Assembly: GCF_000429685.1 (NCBI RefSeq)
Contig: NZ_AUCI01000008.1
Coordinates: forward strand, 147,145 to 211,144
Source of the DNA: Salibacterium aidingense DSM 18341
Lineage (GTDB): Bacteria; Bacillota; Bacilli; Bacillales; Marinococcaceae
DNA: 64,000 nt
Direction of reading: 5' to 3'
Shown: piece after piece, positions 10,268 to 18,874 of the stretch
Position numbering within the stretch: position 1 is the stretch's first letter
Layout: the number at the start of each line of letters is the position of its first letter
Position numbers and translations under genes: made by a program
The notes under the pieces: generated by a model
What the model saw: the letters and a program-made list of their open reading frames with translations, nothing else
Databases searched by the model: none
Told to the model about the DNA's origin: nothing

Positions 10268-10492
10268 ATGGACTGGCTTTGGTTTGTGCTCGTCGGTGTA
10301 CTTTGTCTATTGGCGGGCGCGGCATTAGGGTTTTTTATCGCCCGTAAAACAATGATGAACTATTTGAAGAAAAATCCCCCGATTAATGAGCAGATGCTCC
10401 GGGTCATGATGATGCAGATGGGACAAAACCCGTCGCAGAAAAAAATAAACCAAATGATGAAAGCCATGCAGAAGCAACAGGATAAAAAGTAA
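10268..10492 (+). CDS. yneF: YneF, UPF0154 membrane protein
   Basis: A 74-residue protein with one N-terminal transmembrane helix (about residues 2-24, GFFIARKTM at its end) and the UPF0154 signature [18 protein letters not shown] and [13 protein letters not shown]. In the second of two closely spaced ATGs, AGGAGG lies 11 bases upstream; the first ATG (10259) would be only two bases from it, so 10268 is preferred. Function is unknown, though the family is conserved in Firmicutes and always near tkt/sirA in Bacillus. Confidence 0.9.
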   Translation: MDWLWFVLVGVLCLLAGAALGFFIARKTMMNYLKKNPPINEQMLRVMMMQMGQNPSQKKINQMMKAMQKQQDKK

Positions 10493-10501
10493 ACAAACGC
10501 A

Positions 10502-10555
10502 GGCTGTTTCCAATCGGCGGGAAGGAACCGGACCGAACAGGAAACAGCTTTTTCT
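10502..10555 (+). terminator. terminator after yneF
   Basis: GCTGTTTCC (10503-10511) and GGAAACAGC (10540-10548) pair across a 28-base loop and are followed by TTTTTC. Confidence 0.7.
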
Positions 10556-10664
10556 GTAGGCGGGGCACATTGCATTGCGTGTTTCTTCCATTGTATGATA
10601 GAAAAATGAAGGAATTCAGAAGTCTTCCTCTGTCGAAGCAGGGGATAGGAGTTGGCCGATTATC

Positions 10665-11177
10665 ATGAATGATATGTTACTGATCTCCACTGCAGGCGCA
10701 GCAGTGATGGCGCTCGTTGCGATTTTTATACGAATGAAAGCCATTAAAAAACCGGCAAACGTTAAAAAAATCATACTGCCGCCCTTTTTTATGTCTACGG
10801 GGTTTCTCATGTTTTTGTATGAACCGGCCCGGCTGCACGCCGCTCAAATACTGGAAGCTTTATCAGTCGGTCTGTTATTTTCCCTTTTGCTGATGAAAAC
10901 CTCCCGTTTTGAAATACGGGGGACAGACATTTATATGATTCGATCGAAAGCTTTCGTTTTTTTACTGTTTTTCCTGTTAATCGCCCGGATCGTGTTTAAA
11001 TTACTAATGGGGGATGTGATCGACCTCGAAGAACTGGCTGGAATGTTTTTTATCCTTGCCTACGGTATGATCATCCCGTGGCGGATTTTCATGCTGGTTC
11101 AGTTTAAGAAAATGGAAAAGAAAAAAATGGTTCAGAAAAAAGACGGAGAACTGGCATTTCGTTCGCAGCAGCCATAA
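10665..11177 (+). CDS. ccdC: CcdC-like membrane protein (YneJ, DUF1453)
   Basis: A 170-residue integral membrane protein with about five hydrophobic segments. The KKPANVKKIILPPFFMSTGF segment and ILAYGMIIPWRI match the CcdC/YneJ family closely. In B. subtilis ccdC sits beside ccdA, a thiol-disulfide carrier for cytochrome c maturation, but ccdC itself is dispensable for that. No ccdA gene is present beside it here, so the role is open. It is convergent with yneK and shares a terminator with it. Confidence 0.85.
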   Translation: MNDMLLISTAGAAVMALVAIFIRMKAIKKPANVKKIILPPFFMSTGFLMFLYEPARLHAAQILEALSVGLLFSLLLMKTSRFEIRGTDIYMIRSKAFVFLLFFLLIARIVFKLLMGDVIDLEELAGMFFILAYGMIIPWRIFMLVQFKKMEKKKMVQKKDGELAFRSQQP

Positions 11178-11211
11178 AAAAGACCGTTCCGGAACAAGGA
11201 ACGGCTTTTCT
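11178..11211. terminator. shared terminator between ccdC and yneK
   Basis: CCGTTCC/GGAACGG hairpin flanked by A-run and T-run, between two convergent stop codons. Confidence 0.8.
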
Positions 11212-11639
11212 TATGAAAATAAATGCTCGTAAGGGCTGACGTCAATTTGTTTTTCATCAAGTTTTTTTCGCAGAAATTTATGATCCCGTTTTGGAGTGGC
11301 AACAATATAGCCGCGGATCAGCAAGTCTTCATCAATACGCTTTGCATTTTCCTGCAGAGCCAGTTCCCCGACTTTTCCTGCTATTTTTTCCCGGGCGGTA
11401 TCTCGAAACAGTTCTGGTACCGGTTCGACCAATTCTTCCAGTAAGTCTTTCTTATCCTGCGGCCACAAATGGATGGTTCTTTCCAGATAGTGATCCTGCC
11501 AATCCAGAATCGACCGCCCGTCTTCCTTCGGGAGCCTTTTTAAAAATTTGCGAAACATGAAGTACCCGCCGATAAACATCATGACTGTTAAAAATACAGA
11601 CCATATGACGATAAACCACATGAACATATCAGAAGGCAT
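11211..11639 (-). CDS. yneK: YneK, DUF2621 membrane-anchored protein
   Basis: A 142-residue product with one N-terminal transmembrane helix (FMWFIVIWSVFLTVMMFIGG) and a soluble domain containing SILDWQDHYLERTIHLWPQ and a basic C-terminal repeat-like helix pair. This is the DUF2621 family, YneK in B. subtilis, found in spore-formers and of unknown function. The start at 11639 is chosen because GAGGTG precedes that ATG by six bases; the longer frame begins inside the ribosome site. Conserved neighbour of ccdC. Confidence 0.85.
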   Translation of the reverse strand: MPSDMFMWFIVIWSVFLTVMMFIGGYFMFRKFLKRLPKEDGRSILDWQDHYLERTIHLWPQDKKDLLEELVEPVPELFRDTAREKIAGKVGELALQENAKRIDEDLLIRGYIVATPKRDHKFLRKKLDEKQIDVSPYEHLFS

Positions 11640-11777
11640 CTGTTTCACCTCGTTCCTCTTTATCTCAACGGTATTCTATCACAAACCCGCTCGAAAAACA
11701 TAGAGAAAGCCTTTATTGTTGCAATATTGTCGATAACCGTTGTTTGATATACTGGAGACAGGAAAGGAGTAAATGGA

Positions 11778-12212
11778 ATGGCAGATAAACAGGTGAACGA
11801 TTATCTCGAAGAAGGGATCTACGGTCCTAAAGAGGTGAAGCCCGACGAAAAACGTAGGTTTCTCGGAACTTACCGGGAGCGGGTATTGCTTGCGTTAACG
11901 AAAAAACAAGTAATGAAAAAAGGTACTTTTCCTCAGGTGGAAGAACTGCTGCAGAAACATTCCGATGCCATCATGGTGGTGAATGGCAAACTCGGCTACC
12001 AGGCGTTATCAGCTTATACGAAGCTCGCTTCGAACTATGGGATTCACGCTCGGCGTGTGACTTCCATGGACAAAAAGAGTGACGTCGGTCTTGTTATTGC
12101 AAAGGAATATGCCGTTCACCGGGAAGTAATTTTTGTGGAAGAAGAGGCAGATGACCATACGAAGGAAAAACCAAAGAGGTCATGGTGGAGAAAATTATTA
12201 GGAATGGAATAA
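11778..12212 (+). CDS. yueI: YueI, DUF1694 protein
   Basis: A 144-residue cytoplasmic protein of the DUF1694/YueI family. The N-terminal LEEGIYGPKEVKPDEKRRFLGTYRERV and the central IHARRVTSMDKKSDVGLVIA are diagnostic. Fold resemblance to the L7Ae/ribosomal-protein type is described for the family; function is unknown. In B. subtilis yueI is elsewhere on the chromosome, so its place between yneK and the selenocysteine island marks the edge of rearranged gene order. AAAGGAG precedes the ATG. Confidence 0.85.
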   Translation: MADKQVNDYLEEGIYGPKEVKPDEKRRFLGTYRERVLLALTKKQVMKKGTFPQVEELLQKHSDAIMVVNGKLGYQALSAYTKLASNYGIHARRVTSMDKKSDVGLVIAKEYAVHREVIFVEEEADDHTKEKPKRSWWRKLLGME

Positions 12213-12218
12213 AGAAAG

Positions 12219-12315
12219 TGGCGGGACCGTCTGGGAATCGAACCCAGCGGAGACGTCACGCGCCTCCCGGAAAGTTTTGAAGACTTTGGCGTGCACCAGC
12301 ATCGCAACCGGCCCC
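12219..12315 (-). tRNA. selC: tRNA-Sec (anticodon UCA)
   Basis: On the minus strand this 97-base sequence folds as a selenocysteine tRNA: acceptor 5' GGGGCCG pairing with the 3' strand before discriminator G and an encoded CCA, anticodon loop with TCA, a long variable arm GGAGGCG-CGTGA-CGTCTCC with a 7-bp stem, and a T arm CTGGG-TTCGATT-CCCAG. The eighth acceptor pair would be G-A. It reads UGA as selenocysteine. It is encoded opposite to selB with its own promoter. Confidence 0.95.
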
Positions 12316-12335
12316 GTATCTAGATTACGGAATGT

Positions 12336-12364
12336 ATTTTACGCCTTCAATAAGGACATTGCAA
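12336..12364 (-). promoter_or_regulatory. promoter of tRNA-Sec
   Basis: On the minus strand, TTGCAA (12364-12359), a 17-base spacer and TAAAAT (12341-12336) end about 20 bases before the tRNA. A perfect dyad ATTGAAA-TGAT-TTTCAAT lies at 12368-12385, between this promoter and selB. Confidence 0.6.
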
Positions 12365-12461
12365 GCAATTGAAATGATTTTCAATGTTTTTCGACATATA
12401 GTAAGATAGACAGAACAGAGGGAGAGAGGTCTCTTAAATAAAGAAGAAGGCGGGGGAATCC

Positions 12462-14372
12462 ATGGCGAAACGAATGTATACGATAGGGATGGCAGGTCAT
12501 ATTGACCACGGCAAAACCACCCTGACCAAAGCGTTAACAGACTGGGATACAGACCGTTTGAAAGAGGAAAAAGAACGAAACGTATCGATCGAACCGGGTT
12601 TTGCCCCCCTCCAATTAGCAGAGAACATCGATGTATCGATTATCGATGTACCGGGTCACGAACGCTTTATACGGCAGATGATTGCAGGAGTGGCAGGTAT
12701 TGATGCTGTCATTCTGACGGTGGCGGCCGACGAAGGCGTTATGCCCCAGACAAAGGAGCACCTTGAAATTTTATCTCTACTGAATGTAAAAGGCGGCTTG
12801 ATAGCAGTAACGAAAGCAGACAAGGTCGAGGATGAACTGCTTGAGCTGGCAGGAGAGGACATACGGGAAGAAGTACAGGGAACCCCATTTGAAGATGCCG
12901 CCATGGTGGAGGTGGATAGTCTTTCCGGCCGCGGGATACAGGAAGTCAGGACAGCATTGAGGAGCATACTGCAGGATCTTCCTTCCCGAAATCCCAGGGG
13001 GGCGTTCCGCCTTCCAATCGATCAAGTATTCAGTGTTCATGGTCAGGGGACCATTGTGAGAGGGACGGTATACGAGGGCACGGTGGAAGAAGGAAATACC
13101 GTCCAGGTACTGCCGCTTCGAAAGACGGTGAAAATCAGGCAGCTGCAACGGCACGGAGAAAAGGTGTCAAAAGGTGAAGCAGGGCAGCGCCTGGCGATGA
13201 ATATCAGCGGCGTCGATAGAGAAGAACTGAAAAGAGGCGACGTCGTCGTCTCGGCAGAACACTACATAACAACCACAAGATTAAATATTGTGCTCTATAC
13301 TTCCGAACTGGCCGTGTATGCACTCAAGCAGCGCGGACCCGTGAAGCTGCACCTCGGCACCGCAGAAGTATACGGCAAAATCATATTTTTTGATCGGAAT
13401 GTGCTGGAGCCTGGAAAGCAGGAAGTCTACTGTCAGCTTTTATTAAATGAGTCGGTCGTGACCAAACGGCACGACCGTTTTATTCTACGCAGGCCTTCTC
13501 CGATGGAAACAATTGGAGGCGGCTGGATTATTAATCCGAATGCAGAACGGCTCCGTTTCGGGAGGCAGGCGGTGGAGCTGCTTCAAAAGGAATTGCAGGG
13601 GACACCGGAAGAACATTTGAAAGCGGCGCTGCGGGAATATAAATGGCTCGAACCTGAACAATTGGCAAAAGAAGCAGGTCTGTTACTGGAAGAGGTGCAG
13701 GAGATAAGCGCCCGTTTGATTGAACAAGGGGAAGCCAAACAATACGATAATAAAAAAATAACTTTACAGGAATTATACGAGCAAAAAACAGCGGACATGA
13801 TGAAAGAACTAGAATCTTTTCATGAGGCCCATCCTTTACGGATCGGAAAAAATAAGCAGGAACTGCAGCTGTTTGCGGAAGGAACGCTCCCTAAGGAACT
13901 TGCCGAACGAATCCTCGATGAAGCAGAACGACACCACAAGGTGGCCCGGCATAAGCAATATGTAGCGAACTCCTCTCATATACCTTATTACCCGGATGGG
14001 TGGGAGAAACGGATGACTCGTGCAGAGGAGGCATGGAAGCAGGACGGTTTATCTCCGCGTCCGTGGGCAGAATATACGGAGGAACAGGGGATCCCGGAAG
14101 ATCTCAGCGAGGAACTTAAGTATTCCTTACTGCAGGCCGGGGAGGCTGTTTCCATGGATGATAAACATATCTGGGCCGTTTCAGAAATGATGAAAACGAT
14201 ACGGGCCCTTACTGCCAATTATCCTGATGGTTTTACTCTCCAGCAGGCAAAAGAAACCGCCGCGATATCCAGAAAATACCTTGTACCCTTTTTGGAATGG
14301 CTGGATGAACAAAAATGGACGAAACGAAAACAGGAAGAAAGAGTGTGGCGTGAGACATATGACCAAGACTGA
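12462..14372 (+). CDS. selB: selenocysteine-specific elongation factor SelB
   Basis: SelB is a GTPase that carries Sec-tRNA-Sec to the ribosome and recognises the SECIS hairpin of selenoprotein mRNAs. The 636-residue product has G1 GHIDHGKTTL (about residue 11), DVPGHERFI, TKAD, EF-Tu-like beta domains (IDQVFSVHGQGTIVRGTV) and a C-terminal array of winged helices for mRNA binding. Length is typical. It is divergent from tRNA-Sec and overlaps the following glycosyltransferase gene by 14 bases, which indicates translational coupling. Confidence 0.97.
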   Translation: MAKRMYTIGMAGHIDHGKTTLTKALTDWDTDRLKEEKERNVSIEPGFAPLQLAENIDVSIIDVPGHERFIRQMIAGVAGIDAVILTVAADEGVMPQTKEHLEILSLLNVKGGLIAVTKADKVEDELLELAGEDIREEVQGTPFEDAAMVEVDSLSGRGIQEVRTALRSILQDLPSRNPRGAFRLPIDQVFSVHGQGTIVRGTVYEGTVEEGNTVQVLPLRKTVKIRQLQRHGEKVSKGEAGQRLAMNISGVDREELKRGDVVVSAEHYITTTRLNIVLYTSELAVYALKQRGPVKLHLGTAEVYGKIIFFDRNVLEPGKQEVYCQLLLNESVVTKRHDRFILRRPSPMETIGGGWIINPNAERLRFGRQAVELLQKELQGTPEEHLKAALREYKWLEPEQLAKEAGLLLEEVQEISARLIEQGEAKQYDNKKITLQELYEQKTADMMKELESFHEAHPLRIGKNKQELQLFAEGTLPKELAERILDEAERHHKVARHKQYVANSSHIPYYPDGWEKRMTRAEEAWKQDGLSPRPWAEYTEEQGIPEDLSEELKYSLLQAGEAVSMDDKHIWAVSEMMKTIRALTANYPDGFTLQQAKETAAISRKYLVPFLEWLDEQKWTKRKQEERVWRETYDQD

Positions 14373-15387
14373 ACAAGGGTTATCCATCCTTTATCTTACT
14401 CCTTATTACTATTCAAAAAGGGGAAATTCAACAACAGCAAAGCGAATGAAAACCTATTTAGAGAAAATAGGGCATCGGGTTCACGTTCATGCTTTTGAAG
14501 AGGAATCCGCTCCAATCGATGAGTGGATGGACTGGGCTGATGTGGTGCATGCCCTGCATGTAAGACGGACAGCGGAATTTGTGGAGGAAAAAGGAGTTAA
14601 TCTTCATAAACCCCTGGTGTTAACCACGGGCGGAACTGATATTAATATCGATTTAAAGGAGAGGTTCAAGAAAATTCAAATGGAACGTTTTTTGAGTAAA
14701 GCCGGGATCCTGGCTGTGTTTACGGAAGATAGCAGAGAAAAAGTGCTGCACGATTTTCCGTGGATGCAGGAACGTGTAGTCGTGATTCCGCAAGCCGTCG
14801 CTGTTTCTTATCCAGAGGCTGGCGTGACGCCTTCTCTGCCGCAGGGGTATCCAAAACTGCTGCTTCCCGCCGGGCTGCGCCCCGTGAAAGATGTGTTGTA
14901 TACCGTGAACGCTTTGGATACTATAAAAACGGTGTACCCTGATCTTCAGCTTTTACTCGTAGGAGAAAAATTAGAAGAAAGCGTGGCCCTTCAGGTGGAA
15001 AAGGAAGCCGCCATTCGTCCCTGGTTTCATTATAAATCTCCGGTCGACAGCGGGACGATGACAAGCTTTTACCGGTGGGCGGATGTCGTGTTAAATTCAT
15101 CGGTATCTGAAGGCCAGCCGATAAGTCTGCTCGAAGGAATGGCCCTCGGCGTACCGGCGCTGGCCAGGCAGAACCCCGGAAATGCAAGTGTTATCACACC
15201 CGGAGTAAACGGGTATCTTTTTGCTTCGCCGGAGGAATGCACAGAGAAACTTTACCACTTATTAGAACATCCGGCTCAGTACAAAAAAATGAAGGCCGCC
15301 TCTGCTGCATACGTTCAGAAATATCATCACCCGGAGGAAGAGGCCGGCAAATATACCGATTTATATTATTCGCTGCTTTCTCATTGA
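14359..15387 (+). CDS. SenB-like glycosyltransferase in the selenocysteine operon
   Basis: A 342-residue GT-B (GT4-type) glycosyltransferase. The N-terminal half has the RGNSTTAKRMKTYLEKIGHR segment, ALHVRRTAEF and LTTGGTDIN, which resemble motifs of the SenB/TIGR04348 family (GN-x-x-TA, LHARRS, LTGTDL). SenB attaches selenium from selenophosphate to a UDP-sugar to give a selenosugar in selenoneine synthesis. The C-terminal half has the E-x7-E donor-site motif SEGQPISLLEGM. The start ATG lies 14 bases inside selB, so the genes are coupled. No SenA homologue is present in the window. Enzymatic role is inferred from motifs and context; a general GT4 role is the alternative. Confidence 0.75.
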   Translation: MTKTEQGLSILYLTPYYYSKRGNSTTAKRMKTYLEKIGHRVHVHAFEEESAPIDEWMDWADVVHALHVRRTAEFVEEKGVNLHKPLVLTTGGTDINIDLKERFKKIQMERFLSKAGILAVFTEDSREKVLHDFPWMQERVVVIPQAVAVSYPEAGVTPSLPQGYPKLLLPAGLRPVKDVLYTVNALDTIKTVYPDLQLLLVGEKLEESVALQVEKEAAIRPWFHYKSPVDSGTMTSFYRWADVVLNSSVSEGQPISLLEGMALGVPALARQNPGNASVITPGVNGYLFASPEECTEKLYHLLEHPAQYKKMKAASAAYVQKYHHPEEEAGKYTDLYYSLLSH

Positions 15388-15391
15388 TATG

Positions 15392-16264
15392 TCATGCTTT
15401 CCAGTCTTCGGCCACCTGCCTGAAGGCTTGAATGACAGGGTGATCTTTTTTTTCTTTACTGAAAGCAAGGTAAAATTCCCGCTTATGGGAAAGAAAACCT
15501 TTATTTACACATCCTCTGGCTCTGGCGGCAGGAAGCGCGTATTCGGAAACGAATCCAAAGCCGATACCTGCTTCAACCAAGGAAAGCAGACTTTCTGTAT
15601 TTGGAACAACGGCTGCTGTTTCCAGCTCTGCCAGCGAACCGCCCCAGTTTTTCAACCCTTTTTCCACAGCCTGAAAGGTGCCGGAAGCCTGTTTCCTTTT
15701 TACAAAGGCCCGGGACGTCAAGTCGGAAAAAGATTCGACTGTTTCATTATTTTCACCGGGAGGGGCAATAATCGCAAGTCTGTCTTCCCAAAACCTGGTG
15801 GAAATGACATGGGGCTTGTCTACCTTGGCTCCGATGATCGCAACGTCAATTTCTTTGTCAAGCAAAAGAGAGAGAACCGTAGAGGAATCGTCGATATGCA
15901 GGTGGAGACGCCAGTGCGGATAATGATAGTGGCATTCTTTACATAAAGAGGGGAGAAAATAGGTGCCAGGCGTAGTGCCCGCTCCGATCCTCAGCGATTC
16001 TGTATACTTGGTTCCCCTTGTCTGACAGGCTTTTCGCAGCTGTCCCCACTCGGTCAAAAGGCTTTTAGCTTTTTCAAACACCATCTCTCCTTCTTCTGTG
16101 AGACCGGCGTTCTGCCGGTCAATCAGTTTTGTTCCAAGCTCGTTTTCCAGACTTTGGAGCTGTTTTGTAACGGTGGATTGGGATATGTTTAATCGATGTG
16201 CCGTCTGGGAAAAACTGCGGTACTCCGCAAGCTCCAGGAAGAGCTGCAATTGTTTTTCATTCAT
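15392..16264 (-). CDS. LysR-family regulator (CysL/CysB-like) in selenium island
   Basis: A 290-residue LysR-type regulator. Residues 1-60 form the winged helix (FLELAEYRSFSQTAHRLN, SQSTVTKQLQSLENELG); the rest is the periplasmic-binding-like effector domain. ATG 16264 has AGAAGGTGAGGG upstream; the longer frame would run through the divergent promoter region. It is divergent from the PhnD-like binding protein across 133 bases that contain two dyads, so it very probably controls that importer. Ligand unknown; a selenium or sulfur oxyanion signal is a reasonable guess from context. Confidence 0.85.
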   Translation of the reverse strand: MNEKQLQLFLELAEYRSFSQTAHRLNISQSTVTKQLQSLENELGTKLIDRQNAGLTEEGEMVFEKAKSLLTEWGQLRKACQTRGTKYTESLRIGAGTTPGTYFLPSLCKECHYHYPHWRLHLHIDDSSTVLSLLLDKEIDVAIIGAKVDKPHVISTRFWEDRLAIIAPPGENNETVESFSDLTSRAFVKRKQASGTFQAVEKGLKNWGGSLAELETAAVVPNTESLLSLVEAGIGFGFVSEYALPAARARGCVNKGFLSHKREFYLAFSKEKKDHPVIQAFRQVAEDWKA

Positions 16265-16310
16265 GCCCTCACCTTCTTTTCTGCATGGAAATTCGAGTTT
16301 CTTTACAATT

Positions 16311-16348
16311 ATCGTAAACAATGATAGCTTAATAACGCAATTGTTATT
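16311..16348. promoter_or_regulatory. dyad operators between lysR and the ABC importer
   Basis: AATAACGCAATTGTTATT (16331-16348) is a perfect inverted repeat, and TATCGTAAACAATGATA (16311-16327) is a second dyad. Both lie in the divergent interval, the usual place for LysR-type binding sites. Confidence 0.55.
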
Positions 16349-16397
16349 CTTTTTTAGAATGAATATGATTATTTTAACGAAACAGGGGGTACATAAC

Positions 16398-17315
16398 ATG
16401 AAAAAATGGCTGACGACACTGACAGCTTCTTCCCTGCTTGTACTTGGAGGATGCGGGGATGTCGGAGAAAAGGAAGACAAAGGCGGCGGGGAAAGCTCTG
16501 GTGAAGCGCTGGAAGTCGCTGTTATTCCGGCTCAATCCGCTGGAGAAATGGAAGATGGGCTGGATGCGCTGGAATCCTCGTTAAATGAATCCATGGACCG
16601 GGAAGTGGAAGTAGACCACTATCCGAGCTATAACGCGGTGGTGGAGGCACTTAATTTTGGCCATATTGATCTTGCTTATCTGGGTCCGCTCACCTATGTA
16701 ATTGCAAATGAGGAAAGCGGGGCAGAAGCTATCGTAACACAAGAAATAGACGGGCAGCCATATTATTATTCCTATATTATTTCTCATGTAGATCAGCCGT
16801 GGGACAGCCTGGATGAAATGCTGGAACAGGCCGGGGAAGTTGATTTTGCTTTTGGAAGTGTCTCTTCTACCTCTGGTTCGCTCATTCCCGGGCTTGAGCT
16901 GAGAGACCGAGGCGTATTTGAATCGGAAGAAGACCATGATTTTGCTTCCGTTCGTTATACAGGCTCTCACGATGTGACGGCAAATGCAGTCGCGAATCAG
17001 GAGGTAGAGGCAGGTGCCATTGACAGTGCGATTTACAATGAATTGGTTGATGAAGGTGTCATTGATGATAGTGAAATAAAAACAATCTGGGAATCGGAAC
17101 AGCTGTATCAATATCCGTGGGCGGTTCCGGAAGGAATGGACGAGGAGACAAAGCAGCAGTTTCAGGATGCCTTTACAAGCATTGAAGACGAAGAGATTTT
17201 AGAAATATTTGGAGGGGCCTCCTCCTTTGTAAAAACGGATCACAGTAACTATGAAAGTATTGCTCAGGCAGCGGAGGATTTTGGCATGCTGAATATGGAA
17301 AGCATAGAAGACTAA
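16398..17315 (+). CDS. PhnD-like substrate-binding lipoprotein of an ABC importer
   Basis: A 305-residue phosphate/phosphite/phosphonate-type binding protein. The signal peptide ends in the lipobox LVLGGC, followed by an acidic linker. PhnD-family motifs are YPSYNAVVEALNFGHIDLAYLGP, split by the hinge, VSSTSGSLIPGLEL (oxyanion-loop region) and YTGSHDVTANAV. Residues of the ligand loop are conserved in type, but PhnD relatives bind different oxyanions, so the ligand cannot be read from sequence. Its place among sel genes suggests a selenium compound. First gene of a three-gene import operon. Confidence 0.85.
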   Translation: MKKWLTTLTASSLLVLGGCGDVGEKEDKGGGESSGEALEVAVIPAQSAGEMEDGLDALESSLNESMDREVEVDHYPSYNAVVEALNFGHIDLAYLGPLTYVIANEESGAEAIVTQEIDGQPYYYSYIISHVDQPWDSLDEMLEQAGEVDFAFGSVSSTSGSLIPGLELRDRGVFESEEDHDFASVRYTGSHDVTANAVANQEVEAGAIDSAIYNELVDEGVIDDSEIKTIWESEQLYQYPWAVPEGMDEETKQQFQDAFTSIEDEEILEIFGGASSFVKTDHSNYESIAQAAEDFGMLNMESIED

Positions 17316-17342
17316 GGCAGGGCGGTCAAAGGAGTAGAAAGA

Positions 17343-18104
17343 ATGAACTGGTTTAAAAAAAGAGCCTGGATATATGTGCTCCTGCTCGTATTTTTCTCCT
17401 GGTGGAGCATGGGCAAAACAGAATTTGAATGGAGCAATTTTAAAGAATTCAGCAATGCTGTTACGTTTATCCGGGAACAATTTTTTCCTGCGAGCTGGGA
17501 GGTTATCCCTGCACTGATTGATCCGGTTCTCGTGACGCTTGCGATTGCGTTTTTAGGGACGTTTTTTGCCCTGCTCATCGCTCTGCCTTTCAGCTTTGCT
17601 GCTGCCAAAAATACAGCTGCAAATCCGCTTCTTTATTACGTGGTTCGGTTCTTTTTATCGATTTTACGTTCGATTCCGGAGATTGTTTTTGGCTTAATTT
17701 TTGTTGTCGTATTAGGGCTTGGGCCGTTTCCGGCGGTGTTTGCCATACTGCTTCATAATATTGGTGTGCTTGGAAAGCTTATATCCGAACTGGTCGAGGC
17801 TGCTGATCCAGGCCCGCAGGAAGCGATGAAGTCCGTTGGGGCCGGGAGACGCCTTGGAAATCTTTTTTCGATTGTGCCGCAAATTTGGCCCAATGTGCTG
17901 TCCCATTATTTTTACAGATTTGAGGTCGCGATACGAACCTCCTTGATTCTTGGCTTTATTGGCGGCGGCGGTATCGGCCAAAAATTGATCAATGATTTTA
18001 ACAGCTTTAACTATGCAGCGGTAACGGTGGAAGTTATGCTTATCATGCTGCTTGTCATTATCGTGGATTTATTCGGAGCTTTTGTACGGAAACGGGTCAT
18101 TTAA
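17343..18104 (+). CDS. PhnE-like ABC permease
   Basis: A 253-residue integral membrane protein with about six transmembrane segments and the EAA loop of importers around EAADPGPQEAMKSVGAGRRLGNL, where it contacts the ATPase. Overall organisation matches PhnE-type permeases, with an N-terminal TM helix, a periplasmic stretch (about residues 30-60) and a C-terminal GGGGIGQKLINDFNSF. It starts 27 bases after the binding protein and precedes the ATPase by 20 bases, a single transcription unit. Substrate as for the binding protein: unproven, possibly a selenium oxyanion. Confidence 0.87.
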   Translation: MNWFKKRAWIYVLLLVFFSWWSMGKTEFEWSNFKEFSNAVTFIREQFFPASWEVIPALIDPVLVTLAIAFLGTFFALLIALPFSFAAAKNTAANPLLYYVVRFFLSILRSIPEIVFGLIFVVVLGLGPFPAVFAILLHNIGVLGKLISELVEAADPGPQEAMKSVGAGRRLGNLFSIVPQIWPNVLSHYFYRFEVAIRTSLILGFIGGGGIGQKLINDFNSFNYAAVTVEVMLIMLLVIIVDLFGAFVRKRVI

Positions 18105-18124
18105 GGAAGAAAAGAGGGAAACCA

Positions 18125-18874
18125 TTGATAGAACTGGAAAATGTAACGGTTTATTATCCTAAAGCGGCAGAGCCGGCGGTTAAAAATATTAATTTGTCCC
18201 TGGAAGCGGGGGAATTTGTTTGTGTCCTCGGGCCGAGCGGGGCTGGAAAATCTACGATGATCCGGACAATTAATGCCCTGCAGCCTGTTTCCGAAGGAAC
18301 AGTTCGGGTTCAGGGAGAATCCCTGGCCTCGATGTCCGAAGCTCAGAGACGCAGCTGGCGGAGCCGTACTGGCATGATTTTTCAGCATTTTCATCTTATT
18401 CCCAGGCTTACCGTGCAGCAGAATATTTTAACGGGCCTTTTCGGGAAACGCAGCTCGTTTGTGAATTTTGCCGGAATATTTACGCACGCGGAAAAAAAGA
18501 AGGCCCGGGAAGTCATGGCGGAGGTTGGTTTATCACAGATGGCCGACCGGCGCGTGGAATCCTTAAGCGGCGGGCAGAAACAACGTGTAGGAGTGGCCCG
18601 CGCTTTGATGCAGGAGCCTGATGTGTTTTTAGGAGATGAGCCCGTCGCAAGTCTTGATCCTGGAACGGCCCGGGCTGTGTTTCATTTATTGAAAGAAGTG
18701 CATCATAAACAGCATTTATTATCCTTGGTGAATGTTCATGATGTCACTCTGGCTAAAACGTTTGCAACCAGGGTGGTCGGATTATCCAATGGGGAAATTA
18801 TCTATGACGGACCTCCTGCGGAGCTGGGAGAAGAAAATCTGGAAACTATATACGGGAAAGCAATTCACGCCTAG
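18125..18874 (+). CDS. PhnC-like ABC ATPase
   Basis: A 249-residue importer ATPase. It has Walker A GPSGAGKST (about residues 36-44), Q-loop MIFQHFHLIPRLTVQQN, signature LSGGQKQRVGVARAL, Walker B VFLGDEPVASLD and the H-loop VNVHDVTLA. The FVNFAGIFT insertion between Q-loop and signature is typical of PhnC. It starts with TTG behind GAGGGAAA. It energises the two preceding gene products. Stops just before a shared terminator with selD on the opposite strand. Confidence 0.88.
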   Translation: MIELENVTVYYPKAAEPAVKNINLSLEAGEFVCVLGPSGAGKSTMIRTINALQPVSEGTVRVQGESLASMSEAQRRSWRSRTGMIFQHFHLIPRLTVQQNILTGLFGKRSSFVNFAGIFTHAEKKKAREVMAEVGLSQMADRRVESLSGGQKQRVGVARALMQEPDVFLGDEPVASLDPGTARAVFHLLKEVHHKQHLLSLVNVHDVTLAKTFATRVVGLSNGEIIYDGPPAELGEENLETIYGKAIHA

